This document shows positions 13,501-25,544 of a stretch of DNA of 64,000 nucleotides, piece by piece (positions within the stretch are counted from its first letter, which is position 1; every line of letters starts with the position of its first letter). Position numbers and translations under genes: made by a program. The DNA is taken from the NCBI GenBank assembly GCA_048013815.1, contig CM106586.1, forward strand, positions 2,356,001-2,420,000. The letters run 5' to 3'. Below the pieces are notes generated by a model. It searched no databases. It saw only the letters and a list, made by a program, of their open reading frames with translations, and was not told the origin of the DNA. Source of the stretch: Setoptus koraiensis. Lineage: Eukaryota; Arthropoda.

Positions 13501-15000
13501 ATCGGATCGAGCGCGCCAGCCAACTAAACTCCTAATGATAGATAGATAGATGATCAATATAATGGATATAATTTTTGCTGCCAGCTCAACAATGAACACA
13601 TAGCTATTTTAAATGATGAATGGACCGGGCGAACGTGACTCGCCAGTGTTTGTCTGGCGCCGAGATGAGGCCGGCCAGTCAACAGTCGCACACTCGCTGG
13701 CATGGATGGCATAAGCTGAGCGACAAGAACAATTGTAACAAACAATCTAGAGCTCATATCTATAAATTATCCGGCTCACAAGTGCAGCCAACACGCCTCG
13801 GCCAGGTAATTGATTTAGGCCAATTGATGAGCGCGCCGTTATAGCCGGATAGCTGGATGCCATTGATTGAGCCGTCTGATTTATGGAGTTCAATCGATGG
13901 GTCGCTTCAAATGATTAGCTTGCCGATGATTTAGTGCCCCCTGCTGGCTTGCGGGAACAGTTGCAAGCACCTACCCAATGGCAATTAGATGATTAAATTG
14001 TCTGATCTGAGAGGAACAGTGTTCTTTTTCGCTCGAGCTTGTGTGTGAGCGCACCATGTCAATAGTCAACCGGCGCAATAGTCAACCGGCGCAATAGTCA
14101 ACTGGCGCAATAGTCAACGGTGAACCGGTTAACTACAGCGCCATCCAGTCCATGCCGGCTTTGTTGGCTCGCTGGGGAGCTGGGCGACCGGGCGGCCGGG
14201 GAGCGAGCCTGCATAGCGCCACTGGATAGAGTGCGTCGCTTATTTTGCAGTGCCAATCAAATTGAGTCAATTGAATTAATTGAAATTGATTTCAAACTTG
14301 CTCGCGCCCTCGCCATTTCCAAGTCGCTATTTTGCGAGTTTGCCAGAGCGACACAAACCGGCCCGTCGCTGCTCTCCGTGCTGCCGCTTTCACATGCAGC
14401 CACACATAATGTCAAGCCAAACAGCAAGCATTGCAATGAAATTATTAGCTCCCCTCTTCACTTTTCAATCTTAATTTGCTTTAAAATTCTGCCCATTCAG
14501 CTATTGCAGCAGTATGTATATTATAAGCTGCGGGCACAGCCAGCCAGACGTGCCGGCGTCGGTGGCGCCGATAATCCGAGTTTCGACACTGAGTTGCACG
14601 AATGAAATTGAGAAAAACAAGTGTGCAAGCTGAGTGGATTGTATTGTGCAACCAGAGCACGTAGTGGCGCCGGTGTGATCGCCAGAATTTGCCAAATACA
14701 AGCAGTTGCCGCGAGCTACTCGACGGCGCAGAATTTGTTGCTGGCCCCGGCCAGCCGTATGACCATGCCGGCGGGCCCGAATAACCGAAATATCCGAATA
14801 ACCGAAATGACTTGCGCACACAGGCTGAGTGCAAGACACAAGCGGAGAAAAAATCACGAAGAATGGAACTGGTCGGAATAATAATGGGGCCGCGGCAGCA
14901 TTGTTTTTGTTTATCGTGTCTCACTTTGTTTCTGGGCACTGTCGGGCTCTCTCGAAATCCCGAACTCTCTAAGTCGAGAAATCCCGAAATGGCGAACCCC
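7501..15000. other. Gene-free GC-rich repeat-laden stretch, part 2
   Basis: I find no convincing coding exon. The longest open frames (for example 14481-15026 minus, 7706-8152 minus) are compositionally odd and match nothing I know. The stretch holds several perfect palindromes and hairpins (10354-10368, 10798-10844, 11956-11975) and a 16-bp tandem repeat at 14061-14120. The segment 11880-12130 reads differently from its surroundings (fewer GGCC words, AT-rich) and could be an old insertion, but I cannot name it. Confidence 0.55.
14061..14120. repeat. 16-bp tandem repeat
   Basis: Three full copies and a partial copy of AATAGTCAACCGGCGC; the third carries one C-to-T change. Confidence 0.9.
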
Positions 15001-15106
15001 GAAAAAGCGGCCTCTCGAGCCGGCATAAGCCGGTTGGCCCATTCACTAACTGCTCACTGGGCCGACAAAGTGCGCTAGCCCGTGGCGATTTCACAGTGGC
15101 CCGAGT

Positions 15107-15137
15107 GAGACAGAGAGAGAGAGAGAGAGAGAGAGAC
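15107..15137. repeat. GA microsatellite
   Basis: Uninterrupted GA dinucleotides over about 30 bases. Confidence 0.9.
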
Positions 15138-15739
15138 TGTCAAATGGCTTGACCACCGCGTGACATATGTGTGCGCGTGTTTGCGTGCGGCGCACCTGTC
15201 ACGCGCCCCCACGCGTATTCCATGCAACACACAGACAACATAATTCCAACCGGAAGTGGCAGCCAGAAGGGTCAGTGGCAATATTATGCACACACTGTAT
15301 GCCAATTGTATGCTGGCGTGTATATTGGTGGCTTGCACGATAGCGAGTGTTGCGATAAATTTGCATAATGTCAAAACTAAACCAACTTGTATGCGTTCTT
15401 ATATTCACAGTGAGACTCTCACTGTGAGAGCGACAGGGGCCAGCAAGGGGGCGCTTTTGGGCTTTTGTGCAGCTTTCGACTTTGGGCGGCTTTCAACCTT
15501 CACTGGCGGTTTGCGGCACTTGCAGCGGACAAGAGAGGCCTGCAATGGTGGGCCAGTGGGCCAGTTAACACTGTGCAAATTGTTTGACATGATAACAGAC
15601 ATAATATCCCCTGACAACACTCACTGCGTGTGTGTCGATCAGTCAATAGCACGTGCTACCGGCGCACGTACTGTACAGATATTTATATATATATATATAT
15701 ATATTATTCTTATGCTTCCTTCTATCTATCGGATCTCTT

Positions 15740-15773
15740 ATTGGGGCTCCTATTGGGGCTCCTATTGGGGCTC
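15740..15773. repeat. 12-bp tandem repeat
   Basis: Three copies of TTGGGGCTCCTA; the last ends in CTCTGC. Confidence 0.85.
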
Positions 15774-16087
15774 TGCTGGCTGGCTGCCGCTTGTTGGTGG
15801 CCGGCTTACACTAACTAACAATGGCCCAAAGCGCAGATAATATCTCCATGCACACATGCACGCATAAGCGCACACTCGCACATAGACACATACTGACGAC
15901 CGGGGTCAATTTGTTTCACTTTGGGGCCCACTATTGCACTGCTGAGGCCCGCGAAACTGTGAGCTTGAGCAACTTGCAGCCTGCAACACTTGCGCTGTCT
16001 GCTCGCTCGCTCGCTCTGTGAACCCTCGCCAGTAGCGACGGGCCTCATTTCGGGCGGGCTACTTACACTTGGGCCCCATTTGTGCAA

Positions 16088-16160
16088 GGCACGCCAACAC
16101 GCCAACAAGCCAACGGGCCAGCGAGCCAACACGCCAGCCAGCCAGCGGGCCAGCGAGCTA
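16088..16160. repeat. 8-bp degenerate tandem repeat
   Basis: Eight or more units related to GCCAACAC, GCCAACGG or GCCAGCGA. Confidence 0.8.
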
Positions 16161-17701
16161 ACAAGTAGTAAGCCGGTGAATTCTTTTTGCAAATGGGCTC
16201 GCGAACAAGGTACAAACAATGGCGCTCTTACATAATTCTTGCACGCTCTCATATGAATTTGCGCTGCCAGAAATTGTGGGCCGCTGCAAACATTCTCGGG
16301 CAGCCCAGAAGCGCGGCTGGCTGGCGCCTTTCACTGCCGATTCCATTCGAAATGGCGCTATCGTGCGATACAATCTCGCGCCCTGAGCTTCGAGCTTCGG
16401 GCCTCGAGACCGAAAGCAAATAATATTGTACAAGATTGTAACTACAAGATCATTATGTAGGAATAGCGAGCATTCAATATTCAGTTCATCACACACACAC
16501 ACACACACACACAACGACACGAACATGTTACTGGGTGTTACTTTCATGCATCGCTTATCATCGCAAGGATCTGTGAGTTTTTCGCTGTTGCTATTGCCCG
16601 TCACTGTTGGGGCCCTTGGTAAGCTCGACGCACACAACATCGCACACCTTGACGAAACTTGTCGCCACCGGCAACAAAGTCACCAAGTGAGCTGCTCAAG
16701 CGTGCTGGCTCGTTGCGCGGGCTGAACCTTCGTTTGCGATTACTTTTCGCTTCGATTGGAAAATCGCCGAGTCGCCGAGTCGCCGAGTCACCGAATCGAC
16801 GAATCGCCAAAGCCAAGACTCGTGAGGCTGCTCAGGGCTTAATCTCGAGGCAACTCGTCGGATGTCACAGTGTTACAAAGTAACGACTTTACTCCAATAT
16901 TCACATAACCATGACACAGAGTGCGAAGGGTTTATGGTTTGTTTTTTCGTGTTGTGTGTGTTCGCCAGCATCCATTCGCATCGTGAGAGCTCTCAATCGG
17001 GGCACACACAATAATTGATTCATGGAGCGGGAATTGTTTTTGCGTCGGGCCCGCAACTCGACATTGGCATTAATTCGGTGCAGCCCAAGATTGTTTGTAA
17101 CAGGTACATGCATGGCTGCAATTGGGGCCCACGCTGGACAAAACAAACCGGACTTGGCAAAGCATGTGCAGTTCACTAATTGGATTAATGATTAATCTCA
17201 CCTCTACGCCAGCCAACAGCCGCCAGTGTCGTCATTGTCGCTCTTTGGGGCCCCCGTTCAAGTGGACAGCGCCAACTTAAATGGGCACCCAAAGAGCAAG
17301 AGAGCATGGCGACAAAAGGTCGACTAGTGGGTCAATTCTTGTGAAAATTCTTATCAACCCACTAACGCTATTATCGGCACGACATGTTTTTATTTGTGTT
17401 GCTGCTCGTGTGCTTGCGACGCTGGAATTAGATGAAGAATTTCCAGCCGGCAATTGTAACGATGCAAACGCAACGTGACATTACGCACCGAACGGGGGCC
17501 CGACGGAGGCCAAATCTGTTCGTATGTCGAACAATAAAACTGTGTACATTGATGACATACTGTACACAAATACAATGTGTGATCAATGTTATTTCGTGTC
17601 GCACACACAAATGACAAATTCAATCGACTCGCTACTGGTGTTATTGTGTTATTGCCTTGTCCAACTAGCCCGGTGTAAAGTGCATTGTTGTTGCCAACTG
17701 T

Positions 17702-17822
17702 AGTCGCCACAGTCGCCACAGTCGCCACAGTCGCCACAGTCGCCACAGTCGCCACAGTCGCCACAGTCGCCACAGTCGCTAGAGTCGCTAGAGTCGCTAG
17801 AGTCGCTAAAGTCGCTATAGTC
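17702..17822. repeat. 9-bp minisatellite, two sub-blocks
   Basis: About nine copies of GTCGCCACA are followed directly by about four copies of the variant GTCGCTAGA, then decayed units (GTCGCTAAA, GTCGCTATA). The ordered change of variant along the array suggests separate local expansions. Confidence 0.9.
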
Positions 17823-20167
17823 GGCGAGCAGCAGGCAACATTGTGCGGTGTGCTGTGGGATGAATTAGCGCAATGTTGCTTAAATGCTATATTTCTCTCA
17901 TGATTGTTATGTAATGTTCGTTACGTAACATTACGTCACAACATTAGTAACATTAAGTGAGAGTGCAAACAGCAACACGTTCTGTCTACAATTGTTTTAT
18001 CTAGCAAGTTGCTGCTGCATGCAATTGCGCAATGTGGGCACAATTATTTAGTATTATTTTGTGGGGCTCAATTGGTGTGATCCACTTTCGCATTTATCTC
18101 GTTTACTTTCACTATAGTCGCTGTAGTCAGTGCACTCACTTTGCTCACTCTACTCGCAAGCGGCGCTGCAGTCAGTGCAGTGTCTAATGTCAGAGTGCCA
18201 AGTTTGTCATTTGACGAGACTTGTTAGAGATTAACAATTGTAAGCCAAATATAATAAATAACATGCTAAGTGAGTGAGTGAGTGTAGCGAGCAAAACAAA
18301 ACAAAAAGTGTTGATTGGCGCAACTCTCTCACCAACGGAATCCATTAGATGGTGCAAGCAAGCAGAGGCAAGAATTAAACTGATTTAAATGTAAATGAAT
18401 TTAAAGCTGCTCCCTCACAAAGTGTTGCTGCTATAAATATCATTATTTTATATGCAACACAATCCAACAATACATAATTTACACATTCAAACGTGGCCAT
18501 TACATCTTGTTGTTGTGCTTACATCTTACTGCAATCTATTGCTCTCTGCTCACATTGTCTACTCAGTAGACTCTACTGTATCTATCCGTAGAATATCCGT
18601 AATAGATTAGGTAACGACAACATTGCTTTGCTATCACTAGTTAGCTTGTCGTTGTTGTTGCTCGTCGTTGTTGCTGTTGCTGTTTTCATTGTTTTGTTAA
18701 TACTTGAAATAGTTGATTTGAGAATTGATGACGGCAACAATGTGCACCAATGGCACACAATCACAATAACACGTAATAAGTAACCCGAGTTGCGAGTGAG
18801 GCCGCAACAAACATGACTAGCTATTTGAACTGTGAGCCAACTCTGGCCCCACAACTTGCGACTCACAACACCACGCCAAGCCATACAACAATGTTCAGTC
18901 AACATGGCTCACTCTCATATGTGTGTATGTAACTCTTGCTTTCTGTTGCAAATGTTCTCAGTGAGCCCAACACCAACACCGGCTAATAGCAAGTGAAAGC
19001 AAGAGTGCCCAATGGTACTTGATACGGACAATTTAATTTGAGTATTAGATTAGACACGCAATGATAGCAATGATGGAAAGCAACTTCTTTCCTTCTCTAA
19101 TAGCCCGCTTGGCCGCTAGGCGCACAAAAGTTACCCGCTACAAAGAGAGGAAGAAGAATAGAGCTAGAGATGAGAGCAAGAGATGAGATAGTAAAATGAG
19201 CTCGGTGTGGCCGAGTGCGTTGCCCAAAAGTGTGTTGTTTAAGTGAGATAGGCAACAACTAATCAATGTCTAATGGCCCTACCGACGCAACTCAAATTAA
19301 AAACACACTGACGCCAACAGCAACACTGAGCAGACCAAAACGAATGGTCTTTAATGGGCCCTCTGTTAACTTGGCCCCAACTTGCGAGTTTGTGCCGCCA
19401 TGTAGTTGCGCTCTTTTCAGTGAGCACCTCACTCTGGTTGCAGCCAAATAAACTGGTGCCCAACTGGTGAAGACAGCGGCTGGCTGACTGGCTGACTCAC
19501 TGGTCGGTGCACAATAGTAAACAAGTATAATAGTAGTGCTAGTGGCAACTTGAATAATCCACGATAATAATGGATAATTGCGTCATTGCTTTTATCTCTC
19601 ATAATCCAGCCAACAACCACTATAACCCAAACTGAGCAACGCCATTCATTTAGTATCGCGGGCCTCACTTTGGCCCGCCTGGCTGGCTGGCTGGCGACTG
19701 ATGGTGCAAACACCAGCGGCCAAATGCCAGCACTAAGCAAAATATCAGCCAAACTAGCAAATATCCGAGCCGAGAACGGACTGCACAAACGCGAGCGAGT
19801 TTGTGTAGTAATGAGCGAACACTGAATCATCATAGCTCATGAAAACAGTGAAACCTCGCCAGTGGTGAAACAGTGAAGTTTTCCGACAATTTCTCTCTGT
19901 TTTCTTTGGCCTCTTTTCTCTTAGGGCACCCCGTCCAGCAGTGGCTTAGCTTTTTATTTTTTGTTTGCTGCTCACAAGTTGTCATCGTACCAGCCGAGCT
20001 TCTTCAGCTGACCTATCGGCTGCTCGAGCCGGCTCAATGACCAGTGAATCCGGGCAGCCGGCAACACAATTACTCATCAATCTCAATTGGTAGTTTTCAA
20101 ATTAGTTGCCGACTCAACTAATTTAGCTGGCTGCCTGTGCACAACAGAGCACACCTATACAGATCTC

Positions 20168-20295
20168 TTACTCTCTGTCCCTCTTTTTGTGACCAATGTC
20201 CGATGATGACAAACACCACTTTTGAAGGTCTCCACTGCTTGACACCAACAATCGGGTCGATGACCCGGAAGTAACTGCTGATCTGTGTCCACTTC
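20168..20295 (-). CDS. Candidate last exon of the 20.9-kb secreted-protein gene
   Basis: On the minus strand a strong 3' splice site (pyrimidine-rich run ending CAACAG) borders position 20295. Joined to the phase-1 donor at 20785, the exon reads on in frame for about 41 codons, starting SGHRSAV and ending GHKKRDRE before a TAA at 20168-20170. A GTAAGA that overlaps this stop could instead be a donor leading to a further exon. All three minus frames are open across the exon, so the frame rests only on phase matching. The product is not recognised. Confidence 0.3.
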
Positions 20296-20784
20296 CTGTT
20301 GATAACGATAACGCAAGTGGGGCACTCACGCAGTGGATATATTAATGTACGCATTATGCATTTAAACTGCATTGATGTGCAAAAATACTGTGATACAATC
20401 AGCGTGTCGACGAGCAACAAGAAAGTGGAATGCACTCATCAATTAAACAGCGATTATCTCTGGCACGCTTCTTTGATTTGGCTCGATGGGCGTCCCAGCA
20501 TGATGCACATTGGGCTATGATTGTACTGTATCTGGCTTTCTAGATATCAAGTTTCGAACAAAAGCAGAGAATTAAATTCCGACTAAATCACTGCAGATCT
20601 AAATATGTGATCTGATTTAGAGCAGCCAATATAGATGGAATATATCGGAGATATATAACATGCGATCAGCTGACATATTGTACATCTATACGTTATAGAC
20701 AATGCAGTGGACAATTGAATGAGAGGCCATATAAATATTTATATAATAAGTAAGTTATAATGGGACAATCGCGCGTTGACTCAC

Positions 20785-20956
20785 CATCGAAATAGTCGTT
20801 TGTGACGGGCGGCCCCAATGGTAAATCGCCCAACGGAGTAGAGCTAGCCTCTATGGCGGGCATGGCTGTGGCTGTTTGATCACTGACTGATTGAACAGGT
20901 GTATTAATTGATATGACTATAATTAGATAAATGGTGCAATGAATAAACGACGACAT
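20785..20956 (-). CDS. First coding exon of a small secreted protein, unrecognised
   Basis: From an ATG at 20954-20956 the exon encodes 57 residues beginning MSSFIHCTIYLIIVISIN. The first 23 residues form a clear signal peptide, likely cut after PVQS. The mature part (VSDQTATAMPAIEASS and onward, ending VTNDYFD) is short, Pro/Thr-rich and acidic. The exon ends at a consensus donor, GTGAGT, in phase 1, the same phase as the first introns of the 27-kb, Kekkon-like and glutamate-receptor genes. The open frame runs on upstream to 21274, but that part has no signal peptide and is Asn-rich, so I take the internal Met as start. The best candidate for the next exon is 20168-20295. It could be a small secreted peptide or peptide precursor; I see no clear dibasic cleavage sites in this exon. 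No homologue is recognised. Confidence 0.5.
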
Positions 20957-22140
20957 TGTGTTGACGATGCCTTTTGACTTCGTCCTAATAAGATTGCGTC
21001 GATGATGATGCGCCCAACTATAATTAAGGGCTTCTTTTTCTTCTGCGGCCGCCACTCTGACCGCTACTTGATCACGCTGCTTGCTTTTTCTCTTGTGTCT
21101 CGGATAAAACCGATAAATGTCCCGGCAGCAGCAGCGATCGGCTTCAAGCGGCTTGTTATTGGTGTTGTCGTTGTTGGTGTTGTCGTTGTTGTTGTTGGCG
21201 CAATCAGTTCGATGCCAACCAATGTGAGCATGATGATTCATGGTGATTCGACAACAACTATCATCGACTGTCATGCAGTGATTTTCATTAGATATATAAA
21301 TTAATTAATTAATTGACTGCTGTTGCTATGTCACACAAATTAAGTCACAATTAACATTTTATCTGGCATGACAACCCTTGTTACCTATCTATATGGACCA
21401 CGTGATTGCGTGGCACAATGATTGCGTAAGCTCAAGATAAACAAACAATAAACACGTTTGCTGGCTGCAATTCTGTGTAATCAATTGTAACAAAACCCAA
21501 TTGACTCATTTGTAACAGCTCAATCATTTGGAAGTGTAATTGTCGCTGTTGTTATTAGTTGTTGTTGTCGTTGTTGTCGTTGCTGTCGTTGTTGTCGTTG
21601 TTGTCGCTGTTGTCATTGTTGTCGGTGTGTGGTGGCACTAGATTATTTTGTGCATATTGCTTCGTGTTTGTTTGCTTGTATGAATGTCGAACTGGTTGAA
21701 TAAAACAAAAGACAGTTTATTTGATAACAAACGGATAATAACGTGACTTAGATACACAGACAGATAGACGACGGAAAGAGCAGAAAACTATCCAATTCAC
21801 GATACCGAAGTTGTGACTCGCGACCACAACCACGCACGCGTTAAAAAAGTTTTGACATTTGCCAAGCGCCATCTATCTGTTGTCGCTCGAACAAGCTCGA
21901 GAATGTGAACTAAGCACATGGATGGCGCCACAATCGCCACTGTTGTCGCTTGCATATCCGAATTGGTCGGTCAAATAAATGAAATTAAATCGCCCAAGAG
22001 ATGCAAGTTGTTATCGGACACTGTACACTGAAACATATTGTGAGAGTAGGTGAATAGCCAATCTATCTGTGTGTACGACACAACAGAGCAACAAGAGGGG
22101 CGACAATTAATTAGTGGGTGTAGTTAGTAGATCGTTGTCA
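20957..22140. other. Intergenic, likely 5' flank of the 20.9-kb gene plus triplet array
   Basis: Going up from the 20.9-kb start there is a TATATA-containing run at 21291-21300 (read on the minus strand) that could be a promoter, then AT-rich DNA and a GTT/GTC array at 21541-21627. Nothing codes here that I can support. Confidence 0.45.
21541..21627. repeat. GTT/GTC triplet array
   Basis: Degenerate GTTGTC and GTCGTT triplets, of the same type as at 291-378 and 7240-7372. Confidence 0.85.
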
Positions 22141-22144
22141 ATCA

Positions 22145-22150
22145 TTTATT
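22145..22150 (-). terminator. Possible poly(A) signal of the 22.4-kb gene
   Basis: AATAAA on the minus strand about 290 bases downstream of the stop codon at 22437. It is the best-placed copy, but there is no other support. Confidence 0.35.
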
Positions 22151-22436
22151 GTTTGTTTCCGTCCATTAGTAATTAGTTCAAGGGAGTGATATATTAGCAT
22201 AATTAATCAAACTTGTCTCTGTTTAGGCGTAATGATTGCGTTTGCCGTTTTTGATCGATTGTTTGGAGGAAATGAAAGAGATGGCTGCGATTTAGTTTTG
22301 ATCACCTGGCCAACCATCTAAACAACAAATTCTTGCTACTGGACATGACAGACTTCAAATATTCACATGTGAACTTGGGCCTTAGCATTGATCTAACAAG
22401 TGGCAGTTGTTTGTTTTCAATGTAGATGAGATAGCG

Positions 22437-22976
22437 TCAAATGTGTGCGGCAGTTTGCATTTTGTTGATGCCATCATTTATGGAACTCTTTATGCTCCAC
22501 AAGCCAGCTCTAAAGGCCATTTTACGGGCCCTCATACTGACCACCAGCACAGAGGCCGATATGAGAGCTACCAAAGCCAATCGCCTACGTCGTCTCTTTC
22601 TCATTATCCAATTGACGCCGGGTAACGATCTGAGCCATGTATAATTTGTTGCTCTCCTTGCATCATAATCATAATCGTCGTCGTCGTAAAGATAATTATA
22701 GAAAGTATCATCCAGATCGCCGTCACTACTGCTGCTGCTGCTCTCCGACGAGCTACTCTCCTCACTAATTTCTTGTTTCAAAGCCTTTCTCGGGCCCCGT
22801 GCCCGAGCTGTAGCTCTAGCAGCCTTGCCTCTGAGCCGACCATCTGATTTCCTTGGCCTGGTCGTCGCTGCTTTAGTTCCGGCCACTCGTTTGACGCCTG
22901 TCTGACGCTCCTCTACTTCTGGCTCCTCTTCTGGCTCGTCCTCGGCTGCATTATACCTCTGGCGGGCCGTAGCCAT
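22437..22976 (-). CDS. 179-aa charged single-pass membrane protein, unrecognised
   Basis: Single-exon frame of 179 residues. I start it at the ATG at 22974-22976 because its context is good (A at -3, G at +4) and the frame further upstream has no ATG. The order is: an acidic N-terminus (EDEPEEEPEVEE, about residues 11-22); a basic Arg/Lys/Ala-rich part with RGKAARATARARGPRK; a Ser/Glu cluster of likely phosphorylation sites; an Asp/Tyr block (YLYDDDDYDYD); a basic RKRRRRR stop-transfer patch; one hydrophobic span (LALVALISASVLVVSM, about 133-148); and a 30-residue tail ending MQTAAHI. There is no signal peptide, so it is likely tail- or signal-anchored with a long cytosolic part. No family is recognised. 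The lack of tandem-repeat character over most of its length and the ordered charge blocks favour a real gene. Confidence 0.5.
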   Translation of the reverse strand: MATARQRYNAAEDEPEEEPEVEERQTGVKRVAGTKAATTRPRKSDGRLRGKAARATARARGPRKALKQEISEESSSSESSSSSSDGDLDDTFYNYLYDDDDYDYDARRATNYTWLRSLPGVNWIMRKRRRRRLALVALISASVLVVSMRARKMAFRAGLWSIKSSINDGINKMQTAAHI

Positions 22977-25180
22977 CTTGCAAATAACGATGCTACAAGT
23001 ATGTGTCAGCAAACCTATGCTATATTATAATGTGTCGTAATAGCTGTTGATTGGTTGCCAAAAATATCCCAAGTGAGCTCTCTGTTAGGCGCACGAATAT
23101 TTCTAATCAGTGACCGTCATGATTGTCAACGCGATGCAGCTGATGTTATTTAGCGCGATGTTATATTATATATTTAGAGCTCATCGTTTGTCTGTTGGCT
23201 TATCTCTGATACACTTGTGCTCAAGAGGCAGTTGCCTCGCGAGACACACTCGTCTCACGAGCGACGCTTGTATGCCGACAATAACAGTGACGTATCAATC
23301 GGACGCCTCGTTGAGCTAATCACGAGATTGTATCCGTTTGTTGCAAAAAGCTTTTGGCGCTTGCGTTTCAGCAGGCGCTTGTCGCCCCAAATGACGACCG
23401 CTCGATACAATGTATTTAGTGCTACTAAATTAGCAGTTAGCCAAGTGATTAGAGCAAACAAGTTTGCAGCCGGCCAATCGCCTGGCAGGTCGCTGGCCAG
23501 TCGCTGGCTGGATGCTGGCCAGTGTTTTATCCCTTGGCCTGGCAAGCCAAGGGATAAAACTGGGGATTAAATTGGCTAGTTCATTAGTGGGCAAGCGGCG
23601 GCGTTTAGCAACAACAATAACAATAATGATTTTTCCTTTCGCGTTGCAACTGTGCAGCCAGCAAATGAGGTGAGCTTAAGTGTATGAGTTGCCGACGACG
23701 AGAGGACGACATGACGAGCCAACGAAACAAAGAATTGGGATTAGCTCAAATTAGAAAAGCAATTTGCATCATTGTTTCGTGTGCTGGCCGACCGTTTATT
23801 TCTTCTATGACGATGCACTGTATAATTTTTACTTCCACTCAACGCCAGGTTAATTCTCGAGAGCTTGTTCCGATTGGCGAATTCTTTTGGCCAGTTGTTA
23901 CAATGAGAGAATTTCGACACACACACACACAAACGAATGTGCCGGTAGAGAAGCTTCGAAAGCCGTTGCAAATGTGTGTGTGTGTTAGCGTTTATGGAAA
24001 ACAGGTGATGGATATCATGATGCGTTTTTGTGTGAGTTAGCCAGCAGCACAGGTGAGCGGTACCAGCAGCATGCCAGTTATTCGTTAATCGTTCGTCTGG
24101 CAACTTCTCCCTCGGAATTGTTCTTTTGGTTGGTTCGTTTGCAATTGTAAATTCTCAGATTTCGCCTTGATTATGCCATGTTGGCCATTGTCGGCCATTG
24201 CAGTGAAAAGTGAGGGCATCATGTTGCGCTCATCACAGTAGCAGCAGCAACAACAATGTGCTACGAGCTGCAAACTGCGAGCTGCAAGCCAAAATGTGAA
24301 AGCTGAAAGCAAATTGAACAACCGTTACATTTGATACTCATCGTCGCCGATGTTTTGTTCCATCGATCAACAACAACAACCAACAACAAACGCCTGAAAC
24401 AAAGACGCGAAGACCATAAACAATGCAATGCCAGTTGGCCGCCAGTTGGCCGCCACTTTGGCCAATCTGGCCAGCGGAGGGCCGTTTAGTCGTTTAGTCG
24501 AAATTCTTTTCTCCTCCGACTATCGCCAGCCGCCTCTCTGGCCGCTTCGCTAACCGATTCTCTGGCCTGTCTGGGCAGCGCTCCAAATGTGTGCTGCTCT
24601 CGTATCGTTTGTAAATCTTCTAATTCTTTTTATCGTCGCCACAGAAACTCGAGAGATAACAAGTGCATGCCACTTGTTGCTGTGGCGCCAACCACGATGA
24701 CGGACGCCATCACAATGAACACAACAACACTTACGCAACACGGCCGGACCCGCTCGCTCAACGTAATCGCGCAACGTGAGCGATCAAGTTACAAGCAACA
24801 CGATCAACACATTGTTATCTGCTTAATCAGCTATCTCGTTATGCCGGCCAATCCAATGGTGTCAATGGCTAACAAGCGAGCGGTCAGTTGTTGCCACCCT
24901 CTATTCACATGTGAACATGTCTTTTGTTTGATGCACGCCAATATCAACACATTCTCATGACAATAGTCTGTTCACCTATCCAATGAGCCCAGGCCAAGTT
25001 GTGACCAAACCAAAGCGCGAACATGTTATTCAATTATATTTTCCGGTTTGGCGATGAGCAAGCCATGATAAAAGCTTGAGCCATCAGTCAAAGTTATCCA
25101 GGCCAGTTGAGTTGACACAGCTAATTAACTTGTGTTGTGCAGGGTGACTATTATAAAACGTTGTTTTATTTACGTAATTG
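22977..25180. other. Intergenic between the 22.4-kb gene and the 25.5-27.3-kb gene
   Basis: Both flanking genes are on the minus strand. The stretch carries a long perfect hairpin at 23519-23563, an AC tract near 23917 and CAA-rich patches near 24240 and 24370. I see no exon. Confidence 0.45.
23519..23563. repeat. Perfect 15-bp hairpin with 7-base loop
   Basis: GTTTTATCCCTTGGC (23524-23538) is followed after seven bases by its exact reverse complement (23546-23560). With a 2-base bulge the pairing extends three to four more pairs outwards. The loop is short for a typical microRNA precursor. Confidence 0.85.
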
Positions 25181-25538
25181 TATTAAATAATTTATTTAAT
25201 TTATAACTTGTGATTGTGTGTGTGTTTGGGTGTAATTGAAATGATTGAAAGGTTATCAGTCACAGATTAACAGTTACAACAACAGTCACAGCTAGTGTGT
25301 CTGAATATGATTGAAACACATTTGGGGCCTTGCACACATTTACTTGTTTGTTTGTTCGTCAACTGGCTTCATAAAATGACACATCATGAAGCGAAAAGCG
25401 CCCAAAGAGACTGAACAACAATTGATGGTCAGTCCATTGATTGTGCAACGTGGTGGTCGTGAGTCTTATCTAATTAACAATTGTTGCATGAATGAACAGT
25501 GTGAGCCCAATAAATCGAGCCACTCAGTAATCAATCAA

Positions 25539-25544
25539 TTTATT
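25539..25544 (-). terminator. AATAAA overlapping the stop codon
   Basis: On the minus strand the Lys-Lys-stop end of the 25.5-27.3-kb gene spells AATAAA across the TAA. If used as the poly(A) signal, the 3' UTR would be only some 15-30 bases. Another AATAAA lies further down near 25190. Confidence 0.4.

Larger units (their letters stand above)
15001..20160. other. Gene-free repeat-laden stretch, part 3
   Basis: No gene is supported. The content is dinucleotide tracts (GA at 15107-15137, TA near 15683-15706, CA at 16491-16514), 8- to 12-bp tandem repeats, a 9-bp minisatellite at 17702-17822 and scattered triplet arrays. Around 18-19 kb the DNA becomes more AT-rich, without any coding signal I can see. 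Confidence 0.55.

Noticed and set aside
14481-15026. 181-codon minus-strand frame
   Set aside because: Composition follows the local base bias, and other frames of similar length overlap it on both strands. No domain.
15256-15840. 194-codon plus-strand frame
   Set aside because: It runs through a TA microsatellite and a 12-bp tandem repeat (Ile/Tyr run, then YWGSYWGS), which shows it is not a protein gene.
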